Below are positions 23,120 through 32,344 of a stretch of 64,000 nt of DNA, one piece after another (positions within the stretch are counted from its first letter, which is position 1; each line of letters begins with the position of its first letter). The stretch lies in the NCBI GenBank assembly GCA_031459615.1, contig JAVKIE010000001.1, forward strand, positions 62,001 through 126,000. Direction: 5' to 3'. A program made the position numbers and the translations under genes. Below the pieces are notes generated by a model that saw only the letters and a list, made by a program, of their open reading frames with translations, made no database searches and was not told where the DNA came from. Source of the stretch: Calidihabitans tengchongensis (lineage in GTDB: Bacteria; Sysuimicrobiota; Sysuimicrobiia; Sysuimicrobiales; Kaftiobacteriaceae).

Positions 23120-23851
23120 GTGGAAGACCGCCCGATGACCATCGTCGAGCACCTGGAGGAGCTGCGCCTGCGGCTCCTCATTTCCCTGGCCGCGTTTGCC
23201 GCCGCCACGGGACTCAGCCTGTTGTTTGTCGAGCGCATCCTGGCCATTCTGATCCGGCCCGTCGGGCGCGTGGTGTTCCTGGCTCCCACCGAGGCGTTCT
23301 TCGTCCGCCTGAAAGTGGCCGCGCTGTCGGGGGCCTTCCTCAGCCTGCCGGTGGTGCTGTACCAGCTGTGGCGGTTTGTCTCGGTGGGGCTGACGCCCAC
23401 CGAGCGGCGGTACGCCCTGGGGCTGCTGCCGCCGGCCCTGGGACTGTTTGTCGCCGGGGCGGCGTTCGCGTTCTGGGTGATCCTGCCGGTGGGCGTGCGG
23501 TTTCTGCTCAGCTACCAGACCGAGTCCCTGGTGCCGATGATCTCGGTGGGCGCCTACACCTCCTTTGCCACCGCCTTCGTCCTGGCGTTCGGCGTCCTGT
23601 TCGAGCTGCCGGTCGTCATCCTGTTCCTGGCCCGCCTGGGCGTGGTGACCCCCGCGGCGCTGGCGGCCGGCCGCCGCTACGCCCTGCTGGCCATCGTCGT
23701 GGCCTCGGCGGCGCTGACCCCCGGGGGGGATGTGGCCTCCCAGCTGCTGATGGCCCTGCCCACGTACCTGCTCTACGAGGTCAGCATATGGGTGGCCCGG
23801 GTGTTCGCCCCCCGCCCGGCGCCCCGGGAGTCGTTGAGTCCCGGGCGATAG
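23120..23851 (+). CDS. tatC: Sec-independent protein translocase TatC
   Basis: 243-aa six-helix receptor for twin-arginine signals. N-terminal EHLEELRLRLLISLAAF, then APTEAFFVRLKVA and LPVVLYQLWRFV, with the conserved Glu of the signal-binding site in FGVLFELPVV and the family segment ASAALTPGGDVASQ. GTG start has GAGGAG upstream. Confidence 0.95.
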   Translation: MEDRPMTIVEHLEELRLRLLISLAAFAAATGLSLLFVERILAILIRPVGRVVFLAPTEAFFVRLKVAALSGAFLSLPVVLYQLWRFVSVGLTPTERRYALGLLPPALGLFVAGAAFAFWVILPVGVRFLLSYQTESLVPMISVGAYTSFATAFVLAFGVLFELPVVILFLARLGVVTPAALAAGRRYALLAIVVASAALTPGGDVASQLLMALPTYLLYEVSIWVARVFAPRPAPRESLSPGR

Positions 23852-23872
23852 GCTCCCCCACGGGTATCCGGA

Positions 23873-24136
23873 GTGGCCCGCCGCGCGCGCACCCCCTGGT
23901 GGATGCTGGTGGTTGTGGTGGTGGCCGGCGCGCTGCTGGGCAGCGTCATCGCCGAGGCCACCTCCGCCTATCCCGTCCTGGACCTGCTCAGCCGCGACAT
24001 CCGGGCTGGCCTGGACCCTCCCCTCACCCTGGACCTGCGCATCCTGACCCTCACCGGGGGGTTCACCGTCCGGCTCAATCTGGCCACGGTGGTGGGCATC
24101 CTGCTGGCCATCTGGATCTTCCGCCTGCTCCAGTAG
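23873..24136 (+). CDS. DUF4321-type small membrane protein
   Basis: 87 aa with two hydrophobic segments, WWMLVVVVVAGALLGSVI and NLATVVGILLAIWIFRLL, and a middle part with LDLRILTLTGGFTVRLN. I recall this pattern from DUF4321 proteins, usually found near radC/maf/mreB genes in Gram-positive-type genomes, which is the case here. Role unknown. Confidence 0.65.
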   Translation: MARRARTPWWMLVVVVVAGALLGSVIAEATSAYPVLDLLSRDIRAGLDPPLTLDLRILTLTGGFTVRLNLATVVGILLAIWIFRLLQ

Positions 24137-24183
24137 CCCGTCCGGTCGGGGGCCGCTGGCCGGACCGGGTCACCCGGCGCGCG

Positions 24184-24212
24184 TTGAATCCCCGCAGGTC
24201 GGTTGCTATACT
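24184..24212 (+). promoter_or_regulatory. Promoter upstream of radC
   Basis: TTGAAT (24184-24189) and TATACT (24207-24212) with a 17-base spacer form a good sigma-70-like promoter. The start of radC is about 140 bases further on, and the leader holds two GC-rich hairpins (near 24288-24307 and 24330-24355) of unknown role. Confidence 0.65.
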
Positions 24213-24360
24213 TGGGGCGCTGCGCGGGGAGCGCGGACTCAGAACCGGTCCGGCCGCGGGCGGTGCAGCGGGTTCCTCCTCCCCCGCCGCCTTCCCCCGG
24301 CGGCGTGACCGCCCGGCGGCCTGACCCCGGCCGCCCCGCGGGGGCGGCGCGGAGCAGGGG

Positions 24361-25053
24361 ATGCCAGAGGCGGGCCGCCTGACGATCAAAGACCTCCCGG
24401 CAGAACTCAGGCCTCGCGAGCGGCTGCGCGCCAGCGGTGCCGCCGCCCTGTCGACCGCCGAACTGCTGGCCGTGGTGATCGGCACCGGGGTGCGGGGACA
24501 TACGGCCCTGGATGTGGGCACGGCCCTGCTGCGCCGGTTCGGGTCGGCTGCGGCTCTGGGGAGGGCGTCGGCCGCCGAGCTGGCGCGGGTGCCGGGCGTG
24601 GGCGAACACCAGGCGGCGCGGGTCCTGGCGGCCCTGGAGCTGGGCAGGCGCCTGGTCGAGCCCCCGCCGCTGCGCCGGGCGATCCGGTGCGCGGCCGACG
24701 CGGCGGCGCTGTGCGCGTCCATGCGCTTACTGGACCGGGAGCACTTCCGGGCCATCCTCCTCAACACGCGCCACGAGGTGCTGGACGTGGTGGATGTCTC
24801 GGTGGGCGGGTTGCAGTCGGCGCCCGTCCACCCGCGGGAGGTATTCAAGGAAGCCATCCGGCGGTCGGCCGCCGCCGTGATCGTCGTGCACAACCATCCC
24901 TCCGGCCACCCGGAGCCCAGTCGGGACGATGTCCTGATCACCGAGCAGCTGCGGGCGGCGGGGCGCCTGGTGGGAATCGAGGTGCTGGACCACATCATCG
25001 TCGGCGAGCGGGACTACTGCAGCCTGCGGGAGCGGCAGCTGGGATTCCCCTAG
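24361..25053 (+). CDS. radC: RadC/JAB-domain protein
   Basis: 230 aa. A helix-hairpin-helix region (AELARVPGVGEHQAARV) precedes a JAMM metalloprotease-like domain with VVHNHPSGHPEPSRDD (His177, His179). The family was once linked to DNA repair, though the role is unsettled. It often precedes mreB as it does here. The maf gene that usually lies in this block is absent. Confidence 0.92.
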   Translation: MPEAGRLTIKDLPAELRPRERLRASGAAALSTAELLAVVIGTGVRGHTALDVGTALLRRFGSAAALGRASAAELARVPGVGEHQAARVLAALELGRRLVEPPPLRRAIRCAADAAALCASMRLLDREHFRAILLNTRHEVLDVVDVSVGGLQSAPVHPREVFKEAIRRSAAAVIVVHNHPSGHPEPSRDDVLITEQLRAAGRLVGIEVLDHIIVGERDYCSLRERQLGFP

Positions 25054-25188
25054 CATCCCCGCGCGCCGGGGGGACGGGGGTCCGGGGCGCGGCAGGGTTC
25101 CGGACGGGGACGACCACCCGGGAGGGCCTAGCGCGCGGTCCGGCGGGGCAGGAGTTCACTCGCACAGAATCGCGGGGGAGGGCGCACG

Positions 25189-26217
25189 GTGAGCTTTCTG
25201 AGCCGGTTGAGCCGGGATATGGGGGTGGATCTGGGGACCGCCAACACGCTGATTTTCGTCCGCGGGGAGGGCATCGTCCTGCGGGAGCCGTCGGTGGTGG
25301 CCAAGCGCGCCGACGATGGTCAGATCGTCGCGGTGGGGGAGGAAGCCAAGCGGATGATCGGCCGCACGCCCGGCCAGATCGTCGCCACCCGCCCGCTGCG
25401 GGACGGGGTCATCGCCGACTTCGACACCACCGCTGCGATGCTGGCCTACTTCATCCGCAAGGGCCTGCGCAACCGGACCCTGCTGCGTCCCCGGGTGATC
25501 GTGGGCATCCCGTCGGGAGTCACGGGGGTGGAGCGGCGGGCGGTCATCGATGCCACCGAGCAGGCGGGGGCCCGGGAGGCCTACCTGATCGAGGAGCCCA
25601 TGGCCGCGGCCATCGGCGCGGGTCTGCCCATCTCCGAGCCGGTGGGCAGCATGGTGGTGGACATCGGCGGGGGCACCACCGAGGTGGCCGTGATCGCCCT
25701 GGGCGGGATCGTGACCAGCAAATCCATCCGGGTGGGCGGCGACGAGATGGACGAGGCCATCATCCAGTACTGCCGCCGCGCCTATAACCTGTTGATCGGG
25801 GAGCGCACCGCCGAGGAGATCAAGATCGCCATCGGGTCGGCGTACCCGATGAAAGAGGAGCAGACCATGGAGGTGCGCGGGCGCGACCTGGTCAGCGGTC
25901 TGCCGCGCACGGTCCGCATGACCAGCGCGGAGGCCCGGGAGGCGCTGGCGGAACCGGTGGCCCAGATCGTGGAGGCGGTCAAGCAGACGCTGGAGCGGAC
26001 CCCCCCCGAACTGGCGGCGGACATCGTGGATCGGGGAATCGTTCTGGCCGGGGGCGGCGCGCTGCTGCGGGGCATCGACCGCCTGCTCAGCGAGGAAACC
26101 GGGATGCCGGTGGTGCTGACCGACGATCCCCTCTCGGCGGTGGTCCTGGGGACCGGCCGGGCGCTGGAGGAGATCGAGACGTTCAAGCGGGTGCTGATCA
26201 CGTCGCGCAGGCTGTAG
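25189..26217 (+). CDS. mreB: Rod-shape determining actin MreB
   Basis: 342-aa actin-fold ATPase that organises lateral wall synthesis. Phosphate loops MGVDLGTANTLIF and VVDIGGGTTEVAVI, the adenosine loop LAGGGALLRGID, and the IEEPMAAAIGAGLP block are all present. GTG start with GGGGGAGGG upstream. First gene of an mreBCD-mrdA-rodA run, so the cell is probably rod-shaped. Confidence 0.97.
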   Translation: MSFLSRLSRDMGVDLGTANTLIFVRGEGIVLREPSVVAKRADDGQIVAVGEEAKRMIGRTPGQIVATRPLRDGVIADFDTTAAMLAYFIRKGLRNRTLLRPRVIVGIPSGVTGVERRAVIDATEQAGAREAYLIEEPMAAAIGAGLPISEPVGSMVVDIGGGTTEVAVIALGGIVTSKSIRVGGDEMDEAIIQYCRRAYNLLIGERTAEEIKIAIGSAYPMKEEQTMEVRGRDLVSGLPRTVRMTSAEAREALAEPVAQIVEAVKQTLERTPPELAADIVDRGIVLAGGGALLRGIDRLLSEETGMPVVLTDDPLSAVVLGTGRALEEIETFKRVLITSRRL

Positions 26218-26223
26218 GACGCG

Positions 26224-27045
26224 ATGACCGAGCTGATTGCGGCCCGTCGGCGCGTGGCGGTGTTCGTGGTCCTCTTTGTGGGGGTGGTGACGCTGCTGAC
26301 CACCCAGGTGCGGGCGCCCGACCGCCGCCAGGTCGGCGCGCTGGGGGAGCTGGTCCTGCGCGGGCTGCAGCCGGTGCAGGTGGGTCTGGCCCGGGTGGCC
26401 GATGGGGGGGCGCGGCTGTGGGCCCTGTACACGGGAATCGGCCGGGTGCGGGCGGAGAACGCCCGCCTGCGCGAGGAGCTGGACCGGATCACCCGGGAGG
26501 CGGCGGCCCTTCGGGAGCAGGCGGCGGCGGCCCGCCGGCTGGAAGATCTGCTGGGGTTCCGGAACCAGATGGCCCACCGGGCCGTGGCGGCCCGGGTGGT
26601 GGCCCGGGACCCGCTGCGGTGGTACGGGACGGTGGTGGTGGACCGGGGCAGCCGCGACGGCGTGCGCCGCAACGCGCCGGTGGTGACCGCCCGGGGAGTG
26701 GTGGGCCGGGTGATGGAAGTCACCCCGACCGCAGCCCGGGTGCTGCTGGTGGCGGACTCCCGCAGCGCCGTGGGGGCGCTGGTCCAGCGGACCCGCGACC
26801 TCGGCGTGGTGGAGGGGCGAGGGGAGTGGGTCCTGCACCTGCGCTACCTCTCCCGGGCGTCCCAGGTGCTCCCGGGCGATCTGGTGGTCACCTCCGGGCT
26901 GGGCGGGGTCTTTCCCCGGGGCCTGGTGATCGGCCAGATCCGCCGGGTGGTGCGGCAGGAGGGCGAGCTGCTGCTGGAGGCGGAGGTGGAACCGGCAGCG
27001 GCTTTGGATCGGGTGGAAGAGGTGTTGATTCTGGTGCCGCCCTGA
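26224..27045 (+). CDS. mreC: Rod-shape determining protein MreC
   Basis: 273 aa. One N-terminal membrane helix (VAVFVVLFVGVVTLLTTQV), a coiled coil about residues 75-105 (VRAENARLREELDRITREAA), then the double beta-barrel with VVDRGSRDGVRRNAPVVT and the C-terminal GDLVVTSGLGGVFPRGLVIG. Scaffolds the elongasome outside the membrane. Confidence 0.93.
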   Translation: MTELIAARRRVAVFVVLFVGVVTLLTTQVRAPDRRQVGALGELVLRGLQPVQVGLARVADGGARLWALYTGIGRVRAENARLREELDRITREAAALREQAAAARRLEDLLGFRNQMAHRAVAARVVARDPLRWYGTVVVDRGSRDGVRRNAPVVTARGVVGRVMEVTPTAARVLLVADSRSAVGALVQRTRDLGVVEGRGEWVLHLRYLSRASQVLPGDLVVTSGLGGVFPRGLVIGQIRRVVRQEGELLLEAEVEPAAALDRVEEVLILVPP

Positions 27046-27110
27046 GACCCGAGGCGGCGCGGAGGGGGAGGAGTGTACGGACGGTTCCGCAGAGGGCGTG
27101 AGCGGCCGCG

Positions 27111-27608
27111 GTGAGGCGGGTCCTGGCCTACGCCGGCGCGCTGGCGCTGGTGGGGGTGGTCCAGGCGGCCTGGCTGGCGCGGGTGCGGGTGGCCGGGGCG
27201 GCCCCGGACCCTCTGCTGGCGCTGGCCGTGGGGGTCGGCGTCCTGCAGGGAGCGGAACGGGGAGCCGTGGTGGGCACGGCGGCCGGCCTGCTCCAGGACC
27301 TGCTGTCGGGAGGAGGGCCCCTGGGGGTGTACGGGCTCTCCAAGCTGGTGGTGGGGTTCGGGTCGGGGCTGTTTGAACGCAGCATCTACGTGGACAATCC
27401 CCTGCTGCCGGCCGTGGCCACCGCTGCGGGAACCGTCGTCTCCGAGGTGATCCTGCTGGCCGTGGCCGGGGTCGTCGGGTTGGCCCTGGGGCCCTGGCCG
27501 GTCGAGCTGGCCCGCATTGCGGCCCAGGTGATCCTCAACTCCGCGCTGGCCCCGGCGGTCTTCCGCGGCATCCGGGCGCTGGAGGCGTGGGTGGTCCGGG
27601 CCGGCTGA
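27111..27608 (+). CDS. mreD: Rod-shape determining protein MreD
   Basis: 165-aa membrane protein with about five helices. Typical features are DPLLALAVGVGVLQGAERGA and DLLSGGGPLGVYGLSKLVVG. GTG start. Order after mreC and before PBP2 supports the call. Confidence 0.85.
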   Translation: MRRVLAYAGALALVGVVQAAWLARVRVAGAAPDPLLALAVGVGVLQGAERGAVVGTAAGLLQDLLSGGGPLGVYGLSKLVVGFGSGLFERSIYVDNPLLPAVATAAGTVVSEVILLAVAGVVGLALGPWPVELARIAAQVILNSALAPAVFRGIRALEAWVVRAG

Positions 27609-27643
27609 CCCTGCCTTCCCCGTCCGAGATCCGGGGGACAGAC

Positions 27644-29401
27644 GTGGTCGACACTCCGCCGCCGACCCGGCGGCTGCAGGCCTTCTCGGCGGTGGTGGCC
27701 GTTCTGCTGGGCATCCTGCTGGTGCGCCTGTGGCAGGTCCAGGTCCTCCAGGGCGCGGCCTATTTCCGCCAGTCCGAGGACAACCGCATCCGGGAGTACA
27801 CGCTGGCCGCCCCCCGGGGGATCATCTACGACCGCCGGGGGCGGCCGCTGGTGGCCAACCGGCCGGCGTTCACGGTGGCGGTGCTGCCCCTGGAGCTGCG
27901 GGATCCTCCGACGGTGGTGAGCCGCCTGGCGGCCCTGCTGGGCATGCCCGCCGCGCAGATCGAGGCCCGGTTGCGGGCCGCCCGCGCGCGGCCCTTTGAG
28001 CCGGTGCGGATCGCCCGGGACGTGGATCCCACCGTGGTGGCGCGCATTGAGGAGAACCGCCTGGATCTGCCCGGGGTGATCATCCTCGCCGACCCGGTGC
28101 GCCACTACCTGCACGGGACGCGGGCCGCCCACCTCCTGGGGTACGTGGGAGAGATCGACAGCGACGAGCTGGCTGCGCGCCGCGCCGAGGGCTACCGCCC
28201 CGGAGACCTGATCGGCAAGGCGGGCGTGGAGAAGGCGTACGAGTCGCTGCTGCGGGGGGTGGATGGGCGGCTGCGGATGGAGGTGGACGCCCTGGGCCGG
28301 CCGTTGCGGGTCCTCTCGCGGCAGCCGCCCTCCCCGGGCCGCGCCGTCGTCCTGACCGTCGACCTGGACATCCAGGCCGCCGCCGAGGAGGCCCTGCGGG
28401 CCACCGGGCTGGAGGCGGGAGCGGTGGTGGTCTTAGACCCGGATACGGGCGAGGTCCTGGCGCTGGCCAGCATGCCGACGTTCGATCCCAACCTGTTCGC
28501 CCGGGGGATCAGCCCCGAGCGCTGGCTGGCACTGACGTCCGACAGGCGGCGTCCGCTGCTGAACCGGGCCATCAGCGCCACCTACGAACCGGGATCGGTC
28601 TTCAAGCTGGTGACGGCCACCGCGGCCCTGGAGCGGGGAATCGTCAGCCGCCGCACCGTCTTCGACGCCCCCGGATACTTCCGCCTGGGCCAGTGGACAT
28701 TCGGAGACCTCCGGGCCTGGGGGCGCATCGACTTCATCACCGGGATCGCCCACTCGGTCAACGTGGTCTTCTACACCCTGGGGTATCGCCTGGGCGGCGA
28801 GACGCTGGCCGAGTACGCATTCCGCCTGGGCCTGGGCGAGCCTACCGGCATCGACCTGCCCGGAGAGGTGGCGGGGACCATCCCCAGCCCCGCCACCAAG
28901 CAGGCCCTGGTGGGAGAGCCCTGGTACCCCGGCGACGCCGTCAACATGTCCATCGGCCAGGGCGCGGTGACAGTCACCCCCGTGCAGGTGGCCCGGATGG
29001 TGGCGGGGCTGGCCACCGGAGGGCGCGTGATGCAGCCTCACGTGCTGCTGGCCGTCCACCACGACCGCGGCCTCGAGCGGGTGGCCCCCGTGCTGCAGCG
29101 CCAGGTCTCCCTGCGGCCGGCCACGCTGGCCGTGCTGCGGGAAGGGATGCGCGCGGTGGTGGAGCGGGGCAGCGGGGTGGCCGCCCGCCTGAACCGGGTG
29201 GCGGTGGCCGGCAAGACCGGCAGCGCCGAAAACCCGCGGGGCCGGCCCCACGCCTGGTTCGCCGGCTACGCGCCCGCCGAGGCTCCGCAGGTCGTGGTGG
29301 TGGCCTTTGTGGAGCACGGCTTCCGGGGCGGCATCGCAGCGGCTCCGGTCGCCCGCGCCGTGCTGGAGGCGGCCCTGGCCCGGCCGGAGGCTTCGCCGTG
29401 A
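27644..29401 (+). CDS. mrdA: Penicillin-binding protein 2 (elongasome transpeptidase)
   Basis: 585 aa. One membrane anchor, an N-terminal dimerisation domain with ARGIIYDRRGRPLVANRPA-like segment (APRGIIYDRRG), and a transpeptidase domain with active-site SVFK (Ser318), SVN (Ser371) and KTGSAE (Lys524). Cross-links wall peptides with RodA. Start chosen at GTG 27644 just before DTPPPTRRLQ; the longer frame starts inside mreD and adds nothing conserved. Confidence 0.94.
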   Translation: MVDTPPPTRRLQAFSAVVAVLLGILLVRLWQVQVLQGAAYFRQSEDNRIREYTLAAPRGIIYDRRGRPLVANRPAFTVAVLPLELRDPPTVVSRLAALLGMPAAQIEARLRAARARPFEPVRIARDVDPTVVARIEENRLDLPGVIILADPVRHYLHGTRAAHLLGYVGEIDSDELAARRAEGYRPGDLIGKAGVEKAYESLLRGVDGRLRMEVDALGRPLRVLSRQPPSPGRAVVLTVDLDIQAAAEEALRATGLEAGAVVVLDPDTGEVLALASMPTFDPNLFARGISPERWLALTSDRRRPLLNRAISATYEPGSVFKLVTATAALERGIVSRRTVFDAPGYFRLGQWTFGDLRAWGRIDFITGIAHSVNVVFYTLGYRLGGETLAEYAFRLGLGEPTGIDLPGEVAGTIPSPATKQALVGEPWYPGDAVNMSIGQGAVTVTPVQVARMVAGLATGGRVMQPHVLLAVHHDRGLERVAPVLQRQVSLRPATLAVLREGMRAVVERGSGVAARLNRVAVAGKTGSAENPRGRPHAWFAGYAPAEAPQVVVVAFVEHGFRGGIAAAPVARAVLEAALARPEASP

Positions 29402-30492
29402 GCCGGCGGCTGCTGCGCTACGTGGACTGGCCGCTGCTGGCCGTCACGCTGGCCCTGATGGCCGCCGGCACGGTCATCCTGTACAGCGCCGTGCAGAACT
29501 CCGCCGATCCCGGGTCCGTGGTCCGGATGCGCCTGGCGCACATCGCCGTCAGCCTCGTGGTCCTGGCGGCGGTCCTGGCGGTGGACTACCGCACCCTGGC
29601 GCGCCTGTGGCGCCCCCTGTGGGCGGGCGCGGTCCTGCTGCTGGTCCTGGTCCTGGTGGCCGGCCGCTCCAGCGGCGGCGCCCAGCGCTGGCTGGCGGTG
29701 GGGTCGTGGACGGGATTCCAACCCTCGGAACTGGCCAAGGTGACGCTGGTCATCACCCTTGCCCGCCACATCGACAGCCACCGGGACGTGGGGTCCTGGC
29801 GGGCCGTGGTCTCTGTCCTGCTGCACGCCGCCGTGCCCATGGCCCTCATCGCCCGCCAGCCCGACCTGGGGACCGCCCTCGCCCTCGGCGCCGTCCTGGC
29901 AGCCCTGCTGTTCGTCGCCGGGGCGCCCCTGCGGGTGCTGGTGGGGCTGGGGGCGGGGGCGGCGGCGCTGGCGCCGGTGGCGTGGGGAATGCTGCACGAC
30001 TACCAGCGTCAGCGGCTGCTGGCGTTCCTGGATCCCGCCGCCGATCCGCTGGGCGCCGGCTATGCCCTCATCCAGTCCCGGATCGCCGTGGGATCCGGCC
30101 AGATCTGGGGCAAAGGGTTGCTGCGGGGGACCCAGAACCTCCTGCACTTCATCCCCGAGCAGCACACCGACTTCATCTTCACCGTGGTGGGCGAGGAGCT
30201 GGGCTTTGTGGGCGCGGTGGCCCTGGTGGGGTTGTTCGCCCTCTGGCTGTGGCGCGGGGCGGCCATCGCCGCTGCCGCCAAAGACCGGACCGGGATGCTG
30301 ATGGCCGTGGGCGCGGTGGCCCTGACGGCGTTTCACGTGTTCGTCAATGTGGGCATGACGGTGGGCCTGATGCCCATCACCGGGATCCCGCTACCGTTCA
30401 TCAGCCACGGCGGCAGCGCCCTGGTGGCGTTCGGGGCCCTCACGGGGCTGGTCCTGAACGTCGGCATGCGTCGCAAGAAAATCCTCTTCTAG
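29398..30492 (+). CDS. rodA: Peptidoglycan polymerase RodA (SEDS family)
   Basis: 364-aa, ten-helix SEDS glycosyltransferase. Family blocks: SGGAQRWLAVGSWTGFQPSE, KGLLRGTQNLLHFIPEQHTD and PFISHGGSALVAFGALTG. GTG start overlaps the mrdA stop, matching the PBP2-RodA pair working as one complex. Confidence 0.96.
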   Translation: MSRRLLRYVDWPLLAVTLALMAAGTVILYSAVQNSADPGSVVRMRLAHIAVSLVVLAAVLAVDYRTLARLWRPLWAGAVLLLVLVLVAGRSSGGAQRWLAVGSWTGFQPSELAKVTLVITLARHIDSHRDVGSWRAVVSVLLHAAVPMALIARQPDLGTALALGAVLAALLFVAGAPLRVLVGLGAGAAALAPVAWGMLHDYQRQRLLAFLDPAADPLGAGYALIQSRIAVGSGQIWGKGLLRGTQNLLHFIPEQHTDFIFTVVGEELGFVGAVALVGLFALWLWRGAAIAAAAKDRTGMLMAVGAVALTAFHVFVNVGMTVGLMPITGIPLPFISHGGSALVAFGALTGLVLNVGMRRKKILF

Positions 30493-30508
30493 TGGGATGG
30501 GAACAGAC

Positions 30509-32149
30509 ATGGCCAAGGAGATCATCGCCACCGTCGAACCGCAGGAAACCCGGGTGGCCGTGCTGGACGGCGGGCGGCTGGTGAACCTGTACATCGAGCG
30601 GGGGGAACCTCTGGCCGGCAACATCTACAAGGGCCGGGTCGCCGCCGTCCTGCCGGGCATGGAGGCGGCGTTCGTGGATATCGGGCTGGAGCGCAACGCC
30701 TTCCTGCACGTGGGCGACATCCGGTCCCAGCGCCTGGCGGGGGAGGAGGTCGAGGAGTCCTTCGGGCGGGGAGCCATCGCCGAGCGGCTGCGGGTGGGTC
30801 AGGAGATCCTGGTGCAGGTGACCAAGGAGCCCATGGGGACCAAGGGCGCCCGGGTGACCACCTACCTGGCCCTGCCGGCCTATTACCTGGTCCTGATGCC
30901 GACCGTCAACTACGTGGGGGTGAGCCGGCGCATCGAGAACGAGCAGGAGCGCCGCCGACTGCGCCAGCTGGCGGACCGGCTGCGGCCGCCGGGGATGGGG
31001 GTGATCGTCCGCACGGCCGCCGAGGGCGCCACGGAGAAGGAGCTGGCCGATGACATCCGGTTCCTGCTGCAGCTATGGTCCACGGTGGAGGAGCGCTCCC
31101 GCAGCAGCCGGGCGCCGGCGCTGGTCTATCAGGACCTGCGCCTGATCCGGCGGGTCGTGCGGGACCTGTTCACCGAGGAGGTGAGCCGCTTCCTCATCGA
31201 CTCCCCCGAGGAGTACCAGCGGATTGCCGATCTGGTGCGGTCGTTCGCCCCCAAGCTGGTCTCCCGCCTGCAGCTGTACCAGGGGGAGGAGCCCGTCTTC
31301 GAGGCCCTGGGCGTGGAGCGGGAGGTGGACAAGGCCCTGCGCCGCAAGGTGTGGCTGCGGTCGGGCGGCTACATCGTGGTGGACCGCACCGAGGCCCTCA
31401 CCGTCATCGACGTCAACTCGGGCAAGTACGTGGGCAAGACCGACCTGGCCAGCACCATCTTCCGCACCAACATGGAGGCGGTGGACGAGGTGGTGCGCCA
31501 GATCACCCTCCGGGATATCGGCGGCATCATCCTGGTGGACTTCATCGACATGGAGAACGAGCACCACCGCCGCCAGGTGATGCAGGCGCTGCAGGAGGCG
31601 GTCCGGCGGGACCGCTCCAAGATGCACATCATCGACCTGACGGCCCTGGGGCTGGTGGAGATCACCCGCAAGCGGGTCTACCAGGACCTGGAGGAGGTGA
31701 TGCGGATGCCGTGCCCCTACTGCGAGGGGCGCGGCCGCGTCCTGTCGGTGGAGACCATGGCGCTGAAGGTGCGGCGCGAGGCGCGCCGGGTGCTGGCGGC
31801 CGGGCGGGCGCCGGCGGTGCTGATGGAAGTGCATCCGGACGTGGAAGCGCTGCTGTTCCGGGACGGCGACGCCTGGCTGCGGGCGCTGGAGCAGCGGTTC
31901 GGCCGGACGCTGCGGGTGCGGGGTCGCCCGGGGATGCACGTGGAGCGGGTCCGGGTTCTGGAGGGAGCGTCGGTGGACGAGCTGGAGCTCCGGGCCCGGG
32001 AGGACCGCCGCGAGGCCGTGTGGCTGGACTTCGGCCCGGCGGAGGTGGTCGCCGTCGGCGAGGCTGACGACGAGCAGGATCTGGCGACCGCCGCCGCCTC
32101 GACGCGGGAGGGGTGGCTGGGACGCCTGCGCCGGATGCTGGCGCGCTGA
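30509..32149 (+). CDS. rng: Ribonuclease E/G
   Basis: 546-aa endoribonuclease. S1 domain with AFVDIGLERNAFLHVGD, catalytic acids Asp301 (VIDVNSGKYVGK) and Asp344 (ILVDFIDM), and the Zn-link CPYCEGRGR. It lacks the long scaffold tail of RNase E, so it is RNase G-like. ATG 30509 has TGGGAA six bases upstream; ATG 30497 is an in-frame alternative. Follows rodA by a few bases. Confidence 0.94.
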   Translation: MAKEIIATVEPQETRVAVLDGGRLVNLYIERGEPLAGNIYKGRVAAVLPGMEAAFVDIGLERNAFLHVGDIRSQRLAGEEVEESFGRGAIAERLRVGQEILVQVTKEPMGTKGARVTTYLALPAYYLVLMPTVNYVGVSRRIENEQERRRLRQLADRLRPPGMGVIVRTAAEGATEKELADDIRFLLQLWSTVEERSRSSRAPALVYQDLRLIRRVVRDLFTEEVSRFLIDSPEEYQRIADLVRSFAPKLVSRLQLYQGEEPVFEALGVEREVDKALRRKVWLRSGGYIVVDRTEALTVIDVNSGKYVGKTDLASTIFRTNMEAVDEVVRQITLRDIGGIILVDFIDMENEHHRRQVMQALQEAVRRDRSKMHIIDLTALGLVEITRKRVYQDLEEVMRMPCPYCEGRGRVLSVETMALKVRREARRVLAAGRAPAVLMEVHPDVEALLFRDGDAWLRALEQRFGRTLRVRGRPGMHVERVRVLEGASVDELELRAREDRREAVWLDFGPAEVVAVGEADDEQDLATAAASTREGWLGRLRRMLAR

Positions 32150-32190
32150 AAGAGGGAAAAGGGAAGAGGGAAGAAGGAAGAGGGAAAGGA
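32148..32190. repeat. 43-base pure purine tract
   Basis: From the rng stop on, the plus strand is only A and G, made of irregular GGGAAGA units. It leads straight into a 9-base tandem repeat. In a roughly 70% GC genome such a tract is unusual and could form triplex or affect transcription; role unknown. Confidence 0.7.
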
Positions 32191-32296
32191 TTGGATCGGC
32201 AGAGTCCGTAGACCGCGCAGGTCGCGGGGATTGCGCAGATGGCGCAGATCGCGCCGATCGGGGAGATCGAGTAGAGCGGGCAGATCGAGTAGATTG
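32189..32296. repeat. Imperfect 9-base tandem repeat, about 12 units
   Basis: The sequence can be laid out in 9-base units such as CGCAGGTCG, CGCAGATGG, CGCAGATCG, CGCCGATCG, GGGAGATCG, AGTAGAGCG, GGCAGATCG, AGTAGATTG. Units from 32234 to 32296 are the most regular. It ends inside the rplU promoter (TTGACC starts at 32294). Confidence 0.75.
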
Positions 32297-32319
32297 ACCT
32301 CAGGACGCTGTGGTACAAT
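32294..32319 (+). promoter_or_regulatory. Promoter of rplU-rpmA operon
   Basis: TACAAT (32314-32319) preceded by TGG makes an extended -10. TTGACC (32294-32299) is only 14 bases upstream, shorter than usual, so the extended -10 probably carries recognition. Predicted leader is about 20 bases with GGAGGAGG. Confidence 0.55.
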
Positions 32320-32344
32320 ACGCCGGGTTCGGAGGAGGATGCCG

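Noticed and set aside
19840..23400. Minus-strand open frame of 1186 codons
   Set aside because: Antisense to polyprenyl synthase, SDR, TatA, TatC and cupredoxin genes, which all have clear motifs. The translation is rich in Arg, His, Gln and Pro and has no family signal; long antisense frames are normal in GC-rich DNA.
32189..32296. CRISPR or small protein encoded by the 9-base repeat
   Set aside because: Repeats are contiguous without spacers, and neither strand gives a credible gene; the frames merely reflect the 9-base period.
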